From positions 1 through 64,000 of the forward strand of contig CAVUKI010000003.1 of NCBI GenBank assembly GCA_963741995.1: a stretch of 64,000 nt of DNA. The letters are read 5' to 3'. Under the pieces are notes generated by a model. The model saw only the letters and a list, made by a program, of their open reading frames with translations, ran no database searches and was not told where the DNA came from. This DNA comes from Bog-473 sp963741995. Lineage in GTDB: Bacteria; Actinomycetota; Acidimicrobiia; Acidimicrobiales; RAAP-2. The position numbers and the translations under genes were made by a program. Shown piece by piece: positions 27,041 to 36,058 of this stretch; within the stretch, counting starts at the first letter, position 1, and every line of letters starts with the position of its first letter.

Positions 27041-28118
27041 TCAGCGGATGGTCCCCGCCCCCGGGATGAGCGGAAGATCCAGGGCGGTGACCCACCCAGG
27101 TTGCAGATCGTTCACGGCCGGCACGGCATTGAGGGCACGCAGCCCGGTGGCCAAGCAGCCGGCGGCGGCGGCATCACGTCCCGAGCCGTCGGTGAAGCGG
27201 AAGGCCGTCTCCTGGGTGATCGACGGCGTGCCTTCGATCTCCACCCGGTAGACGTCGTCCTGGGTCCCGCGGGGCCAGTCCGGCGCGGCGTCCGTGCCCA
27301 CCCGGTTGACATGCTCCAGGCAGATCCGCGGCTCGCCCTTGTACATCCCGTTGATGGTGAAGTGGATGGCGGCCACTTCGCCCGGGTTGATGACGCCCTT
27401 GGCGGTCGTGATGGGCGCATCGGTCACCCACTTGTCCCACGTGGAGGTGATCTCGTCGAGCTCGATGCCGACGGCGTGCGCCATCATCGGCACGGTGGCA
27501 CCCCACGACATGACGAGGATGTCGGTGTGCTGCAGGAGGGGCGTGAACTCGGAAGGCCGGCCGATGCCCATTTCGTCCTCGTACGCACCCGTGTAGTTGA
27601 TGTAGTCCACCAGCTCAAGTGCCTTGACCTTGCGCACCTCGGCGCACAGGCCCATCAGGGTCATGGGGAACAGGTCGTTGGCGAACCCGGGGTCGATGCC
27701 GGTGGTGAAACAGGTGGAGCGACCGCTCGCACAGGCATCCGTGATCGGGTCGATCCACGACGGCGGGTTGAGCTTCATGTGCGGCCAGACCCACGGAGTC
27801 ATGGCCGTCGACGACACGTCGATACCGGCGCGCAGGAAGGCGCCGATGTCCCGGATGTTGGCGTCAGCCTGGCCGGCCGTGGGCCCGTAGTGCACCAGGG
27901 CGTCGGGACGGAGGGCGATCAGCGCACTGAGATCGTCGGTGGCCGTGATCCCGATGGTCCCGATGCCGCAGATCTCGCCGACATCGCGGCCCACTTTGTC
28001 CTTGTCGCTGACACCCACTCCGATCAGCTCGAAATTCGGGTGGCGCAGCACCTCGGGGATGATCATCTTCCCCACGAACCCCGTACCCCAGACGACGATC
28101 TTCTTCGGCGTCGCTCAT
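27041..28118 (-). CDS. DapB-like NAD(P)-dependent dehydrogenase (frameshift near the start)
   Basis: About 358 residues. The Rossmann start KKIVVWGTGFVGKMIIPEVL is followed by FELIGVGVSDKDKVGRDVGE, ALVHYGPTAGQAD and a long C-domain with TCFTTGIDPGFANDLFPMTL. This pattern fits the dihydrodipicolinate-reductase-like / 2,4-diaminopentanoate-dehydrogenase-like proteins found in many actinobacterial catabolic clusters. Substrate unknown. In the open frame only a GTG at 28075 precedes GKMII, which would cut the Rossmann motif. ATG 28118 (MSDAE) lies upstream in another frame and joins after one base shift near 28103. I therefore place the true start at 28118. Confidence 0.75.
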
Positions 28119-28175
28119 GGGGGCATCATGGCACCGGGCGCGACCTGTCGCCGGTCGAACGGTGGATTCGAACCG

Positions 28176-28838
28176 TCAATGCAGCAGGCTGGACACCACG
28201 TTGATGACGAGAGCAACGATCACCGCTCCATACAGATACGAAAGGAGTGCGTGCACGAGAGCGATCCTGCGGATGCTCTTGTTCGTGAGGTTCGTATCCG
28301 AGACCTGAAACGTCATCCCGATGGTCAGCGCCAGGTAGGCGAAGTCGAGGTAGGTGGGCGGATCCTCTTCGTTGAAATCGATTCCTCCCTCCGGCCGGCG
28401 GTAGTAGGTGCGGGCGTAGCGCAACGTGAACACGGTGTGCAGCAACGCCCAGGTCAGGGCAACGCTCACCACGCCCAGAACGATTAGGGCGGCCTTGGTC
28501 CCGCCGGTTGCCTGGCCGGCCCGTACGAGGACCAGCCCGACCGCCGCCAGGAGCGCCACACCCGAAGTGACGATGATCACCTCGGAAAGTCGGATGCTGG
28601 TGTCCTCACGAACGGCATGGGTCTTGGTCTCTTCGGCGTCCAATCCCGACACCGCCACCCAGATCCACCCGATGAGCAACAGGGCTGCCGCGTCCCAACC
28701 GATGAGGATGGCCGCCTGCCACTGGGTAACCAGCGATGTGACCACTCCGACGACCACTCCGAGCGAGGCGGCCCACCCGACGCGTCGAGCGGCCCGTATG
28801 TTGAGTGAGCGCTCGGACACAGACCTCATCAGATCCAC
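28176..28838 (-). CDS. DUF1345 membrane protein
   Basis: 220 residues with five or six helices, for example AAILIGWDAAALLLIGWIWV, VIIVTSGVALLAAVGLVLV and ALIVLGVVSVALTWALLHTV. The DUF1345 signature is clear: HTVFTLRYARTYY, then DFAYLALTIGMTFQVSDTNL and a final helix. The function of the family is unknown. GTG 28838 or ATG 28829 may start it. It stands alone on the minus strand between the DapB-like gene and the amidohydrolase. Confidence 0.88.
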   Translation of the reverse strand: MDLMRSVSERSLNIRAARRVGWAASLGVVVGVVTSLVTQWQAAILIGWDAAALLLIGWIWVAVSGLDAEETKTHAVREDTSIRLSEVIIVTSGVALLAAVGLVLVRAGQATGGTKAALIVLGVVSVALTWALLHTVFTLRYARTYYRRPEGGIDFNEEDPPTYLDFAYLALTIGMTFQVSDTNLTNKSIRRIALVHALLSYLYGAVIVALVINVVSSLLH

Positions 28839-28931
28839 CGGCGCATCGTAGGGCTCGAAGAAAACGGGGTCCTGCGCTCCGAGGCCAGCGTCAGCCGGGT
28901 GCGCCGCCTTCGAGGCGGCGGGCCGGCAGCG

Positions 28932-30485
28932 CTAGAACGGCACCCACTTCGTGGCCGCCGAGCCGAGCCAGTCCAGCACCTGGCGTCGCGTGGTCGGACC
29001 GTGCGGCTGCCACGCCGAGGGGAGTGCGCCCTCGTCCCGCAGCGCGGCGGCTTCCGAGATGTTGGCCGACAGGGGATCCTGGGTCAGGCCGCACCGCATG
29101 GCCGTCGCGTCGACGCCGAAGAGCTGGGCGGCGTTGAGTCCGAACAGGCCGGCCATCACGTCGGCCGTCAACGCAGGGTAGTGGTAGACGTCCTGGAACT
29201 CCGGCGTGATCTCGAAGGTGCGCATGGCCATGATCTGGGCCTCGGGGCTCCCGTACCAGATGGCGTCGGTGCCCCACATGACCCGTTGCGTGCCCACGTG
29301 GCTGAGTAGCTTGCCGATGGCGTGGGCCGCCTGATCGGGCGTGGTGAGGAGCTGGCGCCACAGGGTGGCCACGTCGACCCAGACGTTGTCGTTCGGTGGC
29401 ACGGCGTGGCGGTCGAGGGCCGCCAGCAGCGTGTCGATGCCGATGGTGGCGTTCGGGGCGTAGGGCCCCTCGATCTGGTTGGGGTCCCAGGCCGCGTGGT
29501 ACACGACGAACTGCATGTCGGGGAACTGGCGCGACACCGCCACGATGTCATCGGGGTGGTTGAAGACGGGGTCGAAGTTCACCAGCGGCAAGCCCTTGTG
29601 GGCCACGAACACCTTCACCCCGAGGTCGTGCGCGTGCTGGACGGTGGGGAGCCCGATGGTGGGGTCCTCCAACGAGTAGCCCCCGCCGCCGCCCGGGCTC
29701 CAGGCCGTGTACACCTTGAAGGCGGCCGGCGGCCCCGTCGCCATCGCACTCGACATCTCGTCCAGGGTGGCGCTGACCGGACCGACGTTGGGGGCGATGA
29801 TGTTCTCCACCAGGAGCCGGCCGGCACCACCGCCGGTGAGGCCCGCCGTGATCTGCTGGGTGCGCAGTGCCTCGGGGAAGGGGATCGGTGCATTGGACGG
29901 GCCTGAATTCGGGACGTCCGTCAGAACCGCCATCGTGGTGTCACTGGCCAGGAAGATGTCGTGCAGGTAACTGGCCCGGTCCACACAATCGAGCTGGGTG
30001 GCGTCGGTGCAGCCTGGCGGCAACATGGAGAGGACGAGCGAGGTCGTCGAGGGGGAATCGTCGACCCAGGGGCCGGTCGGAATGACGTGGTGCGTGTGGA
30101 CGTCGAAGATGAACTCCGAACCGGTCAACGCCTGCTGGCAGGCGGCCGTGTCCTCGGGGGGCGGCACTTTGAACCGGCCTCCCCTGCCCCGAGGCCGCGA
30201 CGCTGCCTGCGGGTGTGAGGCCGGCGGCGAGGCGCAGCCGGCGAGCTCGAACGCGGCGAGCGACGCGGCGACGGCCCCGGCGCCCTGCAAGAAGCGGCGC
30301 CGGTCCAGCCCGACCCGGCGCGCCGAATCGTCGATAGAGGAACGGATCAGTGCGTTGACCTGGCGGTCCCTGGCCGCTTCGGCCGCCGGGACGAACTCGC
30401 CGTTGGAGACCGGTCCCGCGTGAAGCGGGAGCTGATCGTCGGGACGGTCGCGCAGCCGACGGGAGAAAGGGCCGATGCCAGCCAT
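28932..30485 (-). CDS. Tat-exported amidohydrolase family protein
   Basis: 517 residues. About 55 hydrophilic residues precede a twin-arginine signal RRVGLDRRRFLQGAGAVAAS and a lipobox-like ELAGC, so the protein is probably exported folded and may be a lipoprotein. The mature part is an amidohydrolase-2-type TIM barrel: metal motif FDVHTHH, VFVAHKGLPL, VYHAAWDP and WGTDAIWYGSPEAQIMAMRT (the late metal aspartate). These enzymes hydrolyse or decarboxylate cyclic or aromatic acids with a bound metal. Export of such an enzyme is less common than cytosolic forms. The long N-terminal extension before the Tat motif is odd; a shorter start cannot be excluded. Confidence 0.82.
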   Translation of the reverse strand: MAGIGPFSRRLRDRPDDQLPLHAGPVSNGEFVPAAEAARDRQVNALIRSSIDDSARRVGLDRRRFLQGAGAVAASLAAFELAGCASPPASHPQAASRPRGRGGRFKVPPPEDTAACQQALTGSEFIFDVHTHHVIPTGPWVDDSPSTTSLVLSMLPPGCTDATQLDCVDRASYLHDIFLASDTTMAVLTDVPNSGPSNAPIPFPEALRTQQITAGLTGGGAGRLLVENIIAPNVGPVSATLDEMSSAMATGPPAAFKVYTAWSPGGGGGYSLEDPTIGLPTVQHAHDLGVKVFVAHKGLPLVNFDPVFNHPDDIVAVSRQFPDMQFVVYHAAWDPNQIEGPYAPNATIGIDTLLAALDRHAVPPNDNVWVDVATLWRQLLTTPDQAAHAIGKLLSHVGTQRVMWGTDAIWYGSPEAQIMAMRTFEITPEFQDVYHYPALTADVMAGLFGLNAAQLFGVDATAMRCGLTQDPLSANISEAAALRDEGALPSAWQPHGPTTRRQVLDWLGSAATKWVPF

Positions 30486-30634
30486 GCCGGGAGGATACGC
30501 CCGGCATCGGCTGCGTTGAAGGGCGAGGCGCTCAGGCTGTGCCAGCCCGGGTTTGAACGCTCGTCCCGGACAGGCGAATGGACGGGACCCAAGGCCCCGT
30601 CCATTCGCGGCGTCCCGCCTTCAGAAGGCTCGCG

Positions 30635-32941
30635 CTACACCGCCGATCCGAAGAACGGCATGCCCTCACCAGGAGGGCTGAAGGTGAACAGTCCTCCGTC
30701 GGAGGCCACCATGTAGTAGCCGTCGTAGGAGTTGTTGTTGAACCCGCCGACGACCGGCTTGTTCAGCTTGATGCTCCCGGTCGACCCGAAGAACGGGGCG
30801 TTGTACGAGAACACGCCGCCGTCCGAGGCGATCAGCCGGTACCCGCTCCCGTCGGACACGGGAGCGATGGTCACGACTGGCTTGTTGAGCTTGATGCTCC
30901 CGGTCGACCCGAAGAACGGGGCGTTGTACGAGAACACGCCGCCGTCCGAAGCGACGAGCCAGTAGCCGCCCGTGGCCCGGTCGAGACCCATGCCGACGAC
31001 CGGCTTGTTCAGCTTGATGCTCCCCGTCGACCCCTGGAAGGGGGCGTTGTAGGAGAAGACCCCACCGTCCGAGGCAACGAGCCAGTAGCCCGTACCGTTC
31101 AGCGTTGCCGTGATGCCGACGACGGGCTTGTTGAGGTGCATGGCACCGGTGGAGCCGAGGAAGGGAGCATTGAAGGCGAACACGCCCCCGTCCGCCCCGA
31201 CGAGCCAGTAGCCGCCCGTGGCTCGGTCAACGGCCATGCCGACGATCGGCTGGTTCAGCTTCACGCCGGTCAGCGAGCCGTAGCAGGTGGCAGCGCCGAA
31301 CGTCGCCACGTCTCCGGCCGAGTTGACCTCGTAGTAGCCGGTGCCGTCATCGAGGGCAGCGCCGCCGACCACGGAGCCCGAAGGCAGCGTGTTGACGCAG
31401 CTCGGCTGGACAGGACCGGGCGTGGCCGGCCCGGCACCGGGCAGCGTCTGGAACCAGAGGTAGGCATTGGTGGGCACCTCGCCGATCCCGCCGGCACCGA
31501 TGCCACTGTTGGGCTGGTTCTCGAGCGCCTTGACGGCCAAGTAGCTCTTGGCGGTCTCCACCGAGTTCAGGCCGGCGGCCGAGGTCACAGGGATGACGAT
31601 CACGTTCCACCACTCAGGCTGGTCGCCGTTACGGGTCGTGAGCAGGTGATCGTGGCCGGGAAGCGGCACGTTGTCGAGACTCGCCGCCGGAGCGCCGAGC
31701 ACCGAGGCCAACCGGGACAGGTCGATCGTCGCCGGGTGGTCGATGCAGGTGATGGCGCTCGAGCACTGGTTGTAGGTCACCGGTGGCGTCGAGTACAGGG
31801 GGACCGGGATGTAGAGCGGGTCGATGTTCGCGTTGGTCACCGTGGGTGAGGGGGGCGTCTGATCGGCCACACCGGGCGGCACGAGGTTCGGTGCCGCGCC
31901 GGCTTCACAACCGGTGGCGGATGCCGACGCAACCGAGGTGTCGCAGAAGTAGGGCTCGGTGTAGAGCGCGTTGACGTCCTGCCCGTCGATCCAGTCATGG
32001 CTGATGCCGATGTTCTGGCAGTTGGGGGCCGTGGCGCCGCAGTCGTTCTGGAGGTTGTCGATGACCGTGCCGGGCTCGGTCTGATTGACCGTCGGGTCGG
32101 GGTTGGGCGCCGTGGCGACGGCGGCTCCGGGCGGAGCCGTGGCGGTCAGGTTGGCGGCCTGGGCGGCGGGCACCGTGCCGGGAAGGACCTGGAAGAACAG
32201 CGAGGCGTTGGTCGGCGCCTCAATCGCCTTCGACGCGTTGACCGCGGCGGTGATGGCGGCCGTGCTGGTCAGCGTGGCGAAGGTGGCGGGATCGGTGGTG
32301 GCAACCACCTCGACGTTCCACCACTCCGGCAGGCCGCCGTTGCGGGTGCCCACGACGTGGTCGTGCGCCGGGATGGGCACGTTGTTCAGGCTGCTCGGCG
32401 ACGGGTTCCCCGGAAGGGCGCCGGCGATACGCGAGAGGTCGATGGTCGGCGGGTGGTCGATGCAGGTCGCCGTCGCTGTGCACTGCGTGGGGGGAGGGTT
32501 CGAGAACAGCGGCACCGGGATGTACAGGGTGTCCTGGTGGATGGTGTTCCCCAGCGAGGTGCCATTGACGGAGTTGGCGCTGGGCGAACCCGATTGCGGG
32601 GCGCCGGCCTCGCAGCCGGTCGCCGCGTTCGAGCTCACGTTCTGGTCGCAGTAGTAATCCTCGCTGTAGAGAAGATCGACGTTGGTCCCGTTGTAGTAGC
32701 CGTAGGACTCGCCGACCTGGCCACAGGTCGGGGCGGCGTTGCCGCAGTTGTACTGCAGCGGGTCGACGGTCGTGCCGCTGTCGCCCGATGGCGGCGGCAC
32801 CTGGACGGCGTGCGACGTCGTCGCGGCGGTGGCAGCCTGCGTGGCCACCACTCCGGAGACTCCGAGGACGACGACGAACAGCGACGCCAGAAGGGCTGTC
32901 ACCGTCCGGAGGGAGTGTTGCATGAGACTCGATCGCTGCAT
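30635..32941 (-). CDS. Large secreted protein: duplicated Cys/His domain plus six repeats
   Basis: 768 residues from ATG 32941. The signal peptide is TVTALLASLFVVVLGVSGVV. Residues ~55-500 are two copies of an unrecognised domain of about 190 residues. Each copy has a Cys pair near its start (CGNAAPTC; CGATAPNC), ATGCEAGA, LYIPVPL, CIDHP.TIDLSR, HDH...TRNG and PEWWNV. The last ~260 residues are six repeats of the GYWLVASDGGVFSYNAPFFG type with LNKPVVGM, shared with the proteins at 1119 and 2881. The conserved HDH and DHP residues could bind a metal; no catalytic motif was recognised. Surface attachment is likely. The promoter should be in the 308-base gap to the divergent cyclase gene. Confidence 0.75.
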   Translation of the reverse strand: MQRSSLMQHSLRTVTALLASLFVVVLGVSGVVATQAATAATTSHAVQVPPPSGDSGTTVDPLQYNCGNAAPTCGQVGESYGYYNGTNVDLLYSEDYYCDQNVSSNAATGCEAGAPQSGSPSANSVNGTSLGNTIHQDTLYIPVPLFSNPPPTQCTATATCIDHPPTIDLSRIAGALPGNPSPSSLNNVPIPAHDHVVGTRNGGLPEWWNVEVVATTDPATFATLTSTAAITAAVNASKAIEAPTNASLFFQVLPGTVPAAQAANLTATAPPGAAVATAPNPDPTVNQTEPGTVIDNLQNDCGATAPNCQNIGISHDWIDGQDVNALYTEPYFCDTSVASASATGCEAGAAPNLVPPGVADQTPPSPTVTNANIDPLYIPVPLYSTPPVTYNQCSSAITCIDHPATIDLSRLASVLGAPAASLDNVPLPGHDHLLTTRNGDQPEWWNVIVIPVTSAAGLNSVETAKSYLAVKALENQPNSGIGAGGIGEVPTNAYLWFQTLPGAGPATPGPVQPSCVNTLPSGSVVGGAALDDGTGYYEVNSAGDVATFGAATCYGSLTGVKLNQPIVGMAVDRATGGYWLVGADGGVFAFNAPFLGSTGAMHLNKPVVGITATLNGTGYWLVASDGGVFSYNAPFQGSTGSIKLNKPVVGMGLDRATGGYWLVASDGGVFSYNAPFFGSTGSIKLNKPVVTIAPVSDGSGYRLIASDGGVFSYNAPFFGSTGSIKLNKPVVGGFNNNSYDGYYMVASDGGLFTFSPPGEGMPFFGSAV

Positions 32942-33249
32942 CACTTCGTACACCTTTCGGCAAGGGACGCTTCGTTCCGTCGTGTGGCGCGCCCGCGGAT
33001 GACCACGGACGGTGTTCGGCGCGAGCCGCCGTCCGGATGTCGCATATCCCGAGGCACTCCGGGCCATTGAACGAGCCGATCGCGCTACAGGCACGAAAAC
33101 GGGGCGGTGCAATGACCCTCATCTCCGGTAATCCCAGGTGCGGTTGATCGCGGCCGGAACCCGGTGTGGAGCACCCACGTCGACCTCGGGTCCGGAAGGG
33201 CCGGCTTGGCAACTTATGAAAAGGCACGAACGCGCCGATATGTATTGCC
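32942..33249. other. Divergent promoter region
   Basis: 308 bases between the divergent repeat protein (32941) and the diguanylate cyclase (33250). It must hold both promoters. The string TTGGCA near 33207 could be a -35 box for the rightward gene, but no matching -10 box at proper distance was seen. No coding or RNA feature was found. Confidence 0.3.
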
Positions 33250-35036
33250 GTGAGCACCGGGTCGAAGAAGAACGTCTGGGACCCCTGGCGGTGGTATGCA
33301 CCCCACCGAGCCATCGTCCTGCTGGGCGTCGTGCTGACCCTGATCGCGCTGGCGGGCGCCTTCCTCGGGGTGGCCAACGTGTCCCAAGCCGAATCGCTCA
33401 ATGCCCAGCTGACGCAGCGGTACGTCGTGCTCCTCCCGCCGGTAAGGCAGATGCGGAATGCGGCGTCGGCTTTCCAGGTGCTCGCGGCGGGGGCCTTCAG
33501 CAGCACCGCGCCGGCGTCCGACACGAATGTGGCCGGAGCCGAAACTGCCGCAAACGCCTTCGACAAGTCCTACCTGACCCTGCAGCACCTCCTCGCGCTG
33601 CCGGGCAACGCCGAGCTGGCGCCTGGTCTGGCCGGCCGGGTCTCGGCTTTCCTCGCTTCGCAGTCGAGCCTCGGTGCATTCCTGGCCGGCGGGACGCACA
33701 CGCCGCAGACCGCGCACCTGGCTGCCGTGGAGACGTCGGCCGAAGCGAACCTCGATGCAACCCTGGCCTCCCTGCAGACGACCGTCACCAACCTTGTGGA
33801 CCACGACATCCGACCGGGCACACGCGGCCGCCGACAGCGCCCGGGTCGATCTCCTGTGGTCCATTGTCATCGGCGTGATCATCGCCGCCAATGTGATCGC
33901 GTTCCTCACCCGACACGCCCTCCGGGTGGAACGTGAGCAGTCCAGGCGCGAGGTCATTCAGTCCGACGTCGCACGACGGATCGCGTTCGAGGCGAGCCTG
34001 CAAACCGCACTGGAGATGTCGAAGGCGGAGGCATCCGTCTTCGATCTCGTAGGTGAGGCACTGACGCGGGCTGCACCGGACATGCGTTCCGAGCTCCTGC
34101 TGGCCGACTCCAGCAAAGCCCACTTTCGACAGGTCCTCGTCAGCTCAGCGCAAACCGACGACGTCGGTTGCGGGGTCATGTCCCCCGACGACTGCCCAGC
34201 TGCATCGAGGGGGCGGAGCATGGTGTTCCCCGACAGCACGGCGCTCGATGCCTGTCCCCACCTTCGGGGCCGACACTGCTCCGCACTCTGCGTTCCCATG
34301 AGCATCGGCGGCAACTCCCTGGGGGTCTTCCATGTGACCACGGAGGACGGTTCGCCTCCATCGGACGAAGTAGAGAAGAACGTGGAGGCAGTCGCACGAA
34401 GGGCCTCGGAGCGGTTGGCGATGCTGCGCGCCTTCGAGGTCTCCCGGACCCAGGCCAACAGTGACTCCCTGACGGGGCTCATGACCCGGAGGAGCTTGGA
34501 GACCGCTGTCCGGGAGCTCCACGCCACGGGCACGCCGTATTCCGTGGCCTACGGCGATCTCGACCACTTCAAGGACCTGAACGACGTCTTCGGGCACGCC
34601 GCCGGCGACCGCGCCCTGAGGACCTTCTCGCAGGTACTCCGAGACTCTCTTCGGCCCGCCGACCTCCCCGGCCGCTACGGGGGAGAGGAGTTCGTCATCG
34701 TCCTCCCCGAGTGTCCTGTCGACGAGGCGGGCCAGGTCCTGGAGCGAGTCCGCGAGCGTCTGGCCGAAAGGATCCTCATCGCCGAACTCCCGCGTTTCAC
34801 CATCAGCTTCGGCCTCGCCTCCTCGGACCAGGCCGCAGATTTCGATGAGGTGGTCTCACTGGCCGACGCCGCCCTCCTCAGCGCCAAGGTCGGGGGGCCG
34901 GGACCGGATCGTCGTTTCAGCGGGTCCGGACCAGCCGGCAGCGAGCCGGGCGGCCGTCGGTGTCCGGTTGGACCCGAGCGTCCATACGAACGGCGAATCC
35001 GTCGGTGTCGCCTTCAGGGAGCCACAGCACAACTGA
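33250..35036 (+). CDS. Membrane diguanylate cyclase (GGDEF), two frameshifts
   Basis: About 595 residues. Two helices (IVLLGVVLTLIALAGAFLGV and LWSIVIGVIIAANVIAFLT) bracket an extracytoplasmic helical sensor of about 130 residues. A GAF-like part (SLQTALEMSKAEASVFDLVG, then CSALCVPMSIGGNSLGVFHV) and a GGDEF domain follow. The active site reads YGGEEF, a functional variant, with LTGLMTRR and AYGDLDHFKDLND. An RxxD inhibitory site (RPAD) sits five residues before GGEEF. It makes the second messenger c-di-GMP. One shift near 33810 separates the sensor from the second helix. Another at the G run near 34885 restores the ending SGGRDRIVVSAG. Without that second shift the frame runs to 35086. The start is GTG 33250. 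Confidence 0.82.
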
Positions 35037-35167
35037 CCCCCCCCGGAGCGAGCCGCGCCGAACCGGAACGCTGCCGGCATGGGTGATCACACTTCCTTCA
35101 CACGCCGCTGGCGCGGCCCTGACATCTGGGGTGGATGCTGGTGCCGTAGAGCGGGTGAGGAGGAGTC

Positions 35168-36058
35168 ATGGTGCGGCTCAAGCAATCGATGACGGCACGC
35201 TGGTCGGCCCTTGGCCTGGCCGCGCGCCTGTGGTGGGCCGGGCTCGTCACGATCGGGGTCGCGGCGGTCCTGGTGCTGGCGGCCACCACGGTCTCGGACG
35301 CCTCGCACCCTGCACCCCGCGCTTCCGCGTCGTCGAGCACCGTGCAGTCGAGCACCAGCTCCGCCCGCAGTTCGGGATCGATGGCCGGCATGAACATGGG
35401 GGGATCGTCGAGCTCTGGATCGTCATCCACCTCCACAGCGACATCGAAATCGCCCGCGGCGGCCCAGGCCACGTCGACCGTGTGCTCCAACGTCAAGGGC
35501 GCGAACGTCATGTCCAACGGCATGGTGATGGCGCCGGTCCCCTCGGGCACTCCGACGGCGGCCCAGCAGTCGGCGGCTGACCAGCTCGTGGCGCAAACCA
35601 AAGCCACGCTCACCAAGTATGCCAACCTCTCGGCGGCCACCGCGGCCGGGTACACCCCGGCCACCAACCCGAACGGGTACCTGGTCCACTACGCCAACTG
35701 GAAGATCGCCAGGACGGACGGGTTCGATCCGTCGCAGCCGGCCTTCCTCATGTACGCCAACACCGTCAACGGGCCCGAGCTCCTGGGCGCCATGTATCTC
35801 GGGCCTGCACCCTGCACACCCGGTCCCGACATCGGCGGACCGTTGACCCAGTGGCACGCGCACGACGACCTCTGCCTCTCGGGCGGCCAGGTCGTGGGAA
35901 AGACGAATTCCACTGGCACGTGCACCTCGGGCGTGCACAACACCAACACGTACTTCATGCTCCACGTCTGGACGGAGCCGTCCCTGGCCTCGAGTCACCA
36001 GTTCCAGGCCGACCTGACCCGGGCCGAGCTGGCGCCGATCATCAGGGGACAGGCGTGA
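35168..36058 (+). CDS. Secreted Met/Ser-rich protein of unknown family
   Basis: 296 residues from ATG 35168 behind GAGGAGG. A long N-terminus leads to one helix (LVTIGVAAVLVLAATTV), acting as signal or anchor. A low-complexity spacer of Ser/Thr contains SMAGMNMGG. The C-terminal ~170 residues form a conserved-looking domain with YTPATNPNGYLVHYANW, NGPELLGAMYLGP, WHAHDDLC and FMLHVWTEPS. The Met cluster and the W-H-A-H..C motif suggest metal (perhaps copper) contact, which is inference only. Its stop overlaps the start of the membrane protein at 36055, so the two are translated together. I did not recognise a named family. Confidence 0.72.
   Translation: MVRLKQSMTARWSALGLAARLWWAGLVTIGVAAVLVLAATTVSDASHPAPRASASSSTVQSSTSSARSSGSMAGMNMGGSSSSGSSSTSTATSKSPAAAQATSTVCSNVKGANVMSNGMVMAPVPSGTPTAAQQSAADQLVAQTKATLTKYANLSAATAAGYTPATNPNGYLVHYANWKIARTDGFDPSQPAFLMYANTVNGPELLGAMYLGPAPCTPGPDIGGPLTQWHAHDDLCLSGGQVVGKTNSTGTCTSGVHNTNTYFMLHVWTEPSLASSHQFQADLTRAELAPIIRGQA

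Noticed and set aside
30578..31849. 423-residue plus-strand frame
   Set aside because: Shadow of the repeat protein at 30635-32941; no start signal or domain.
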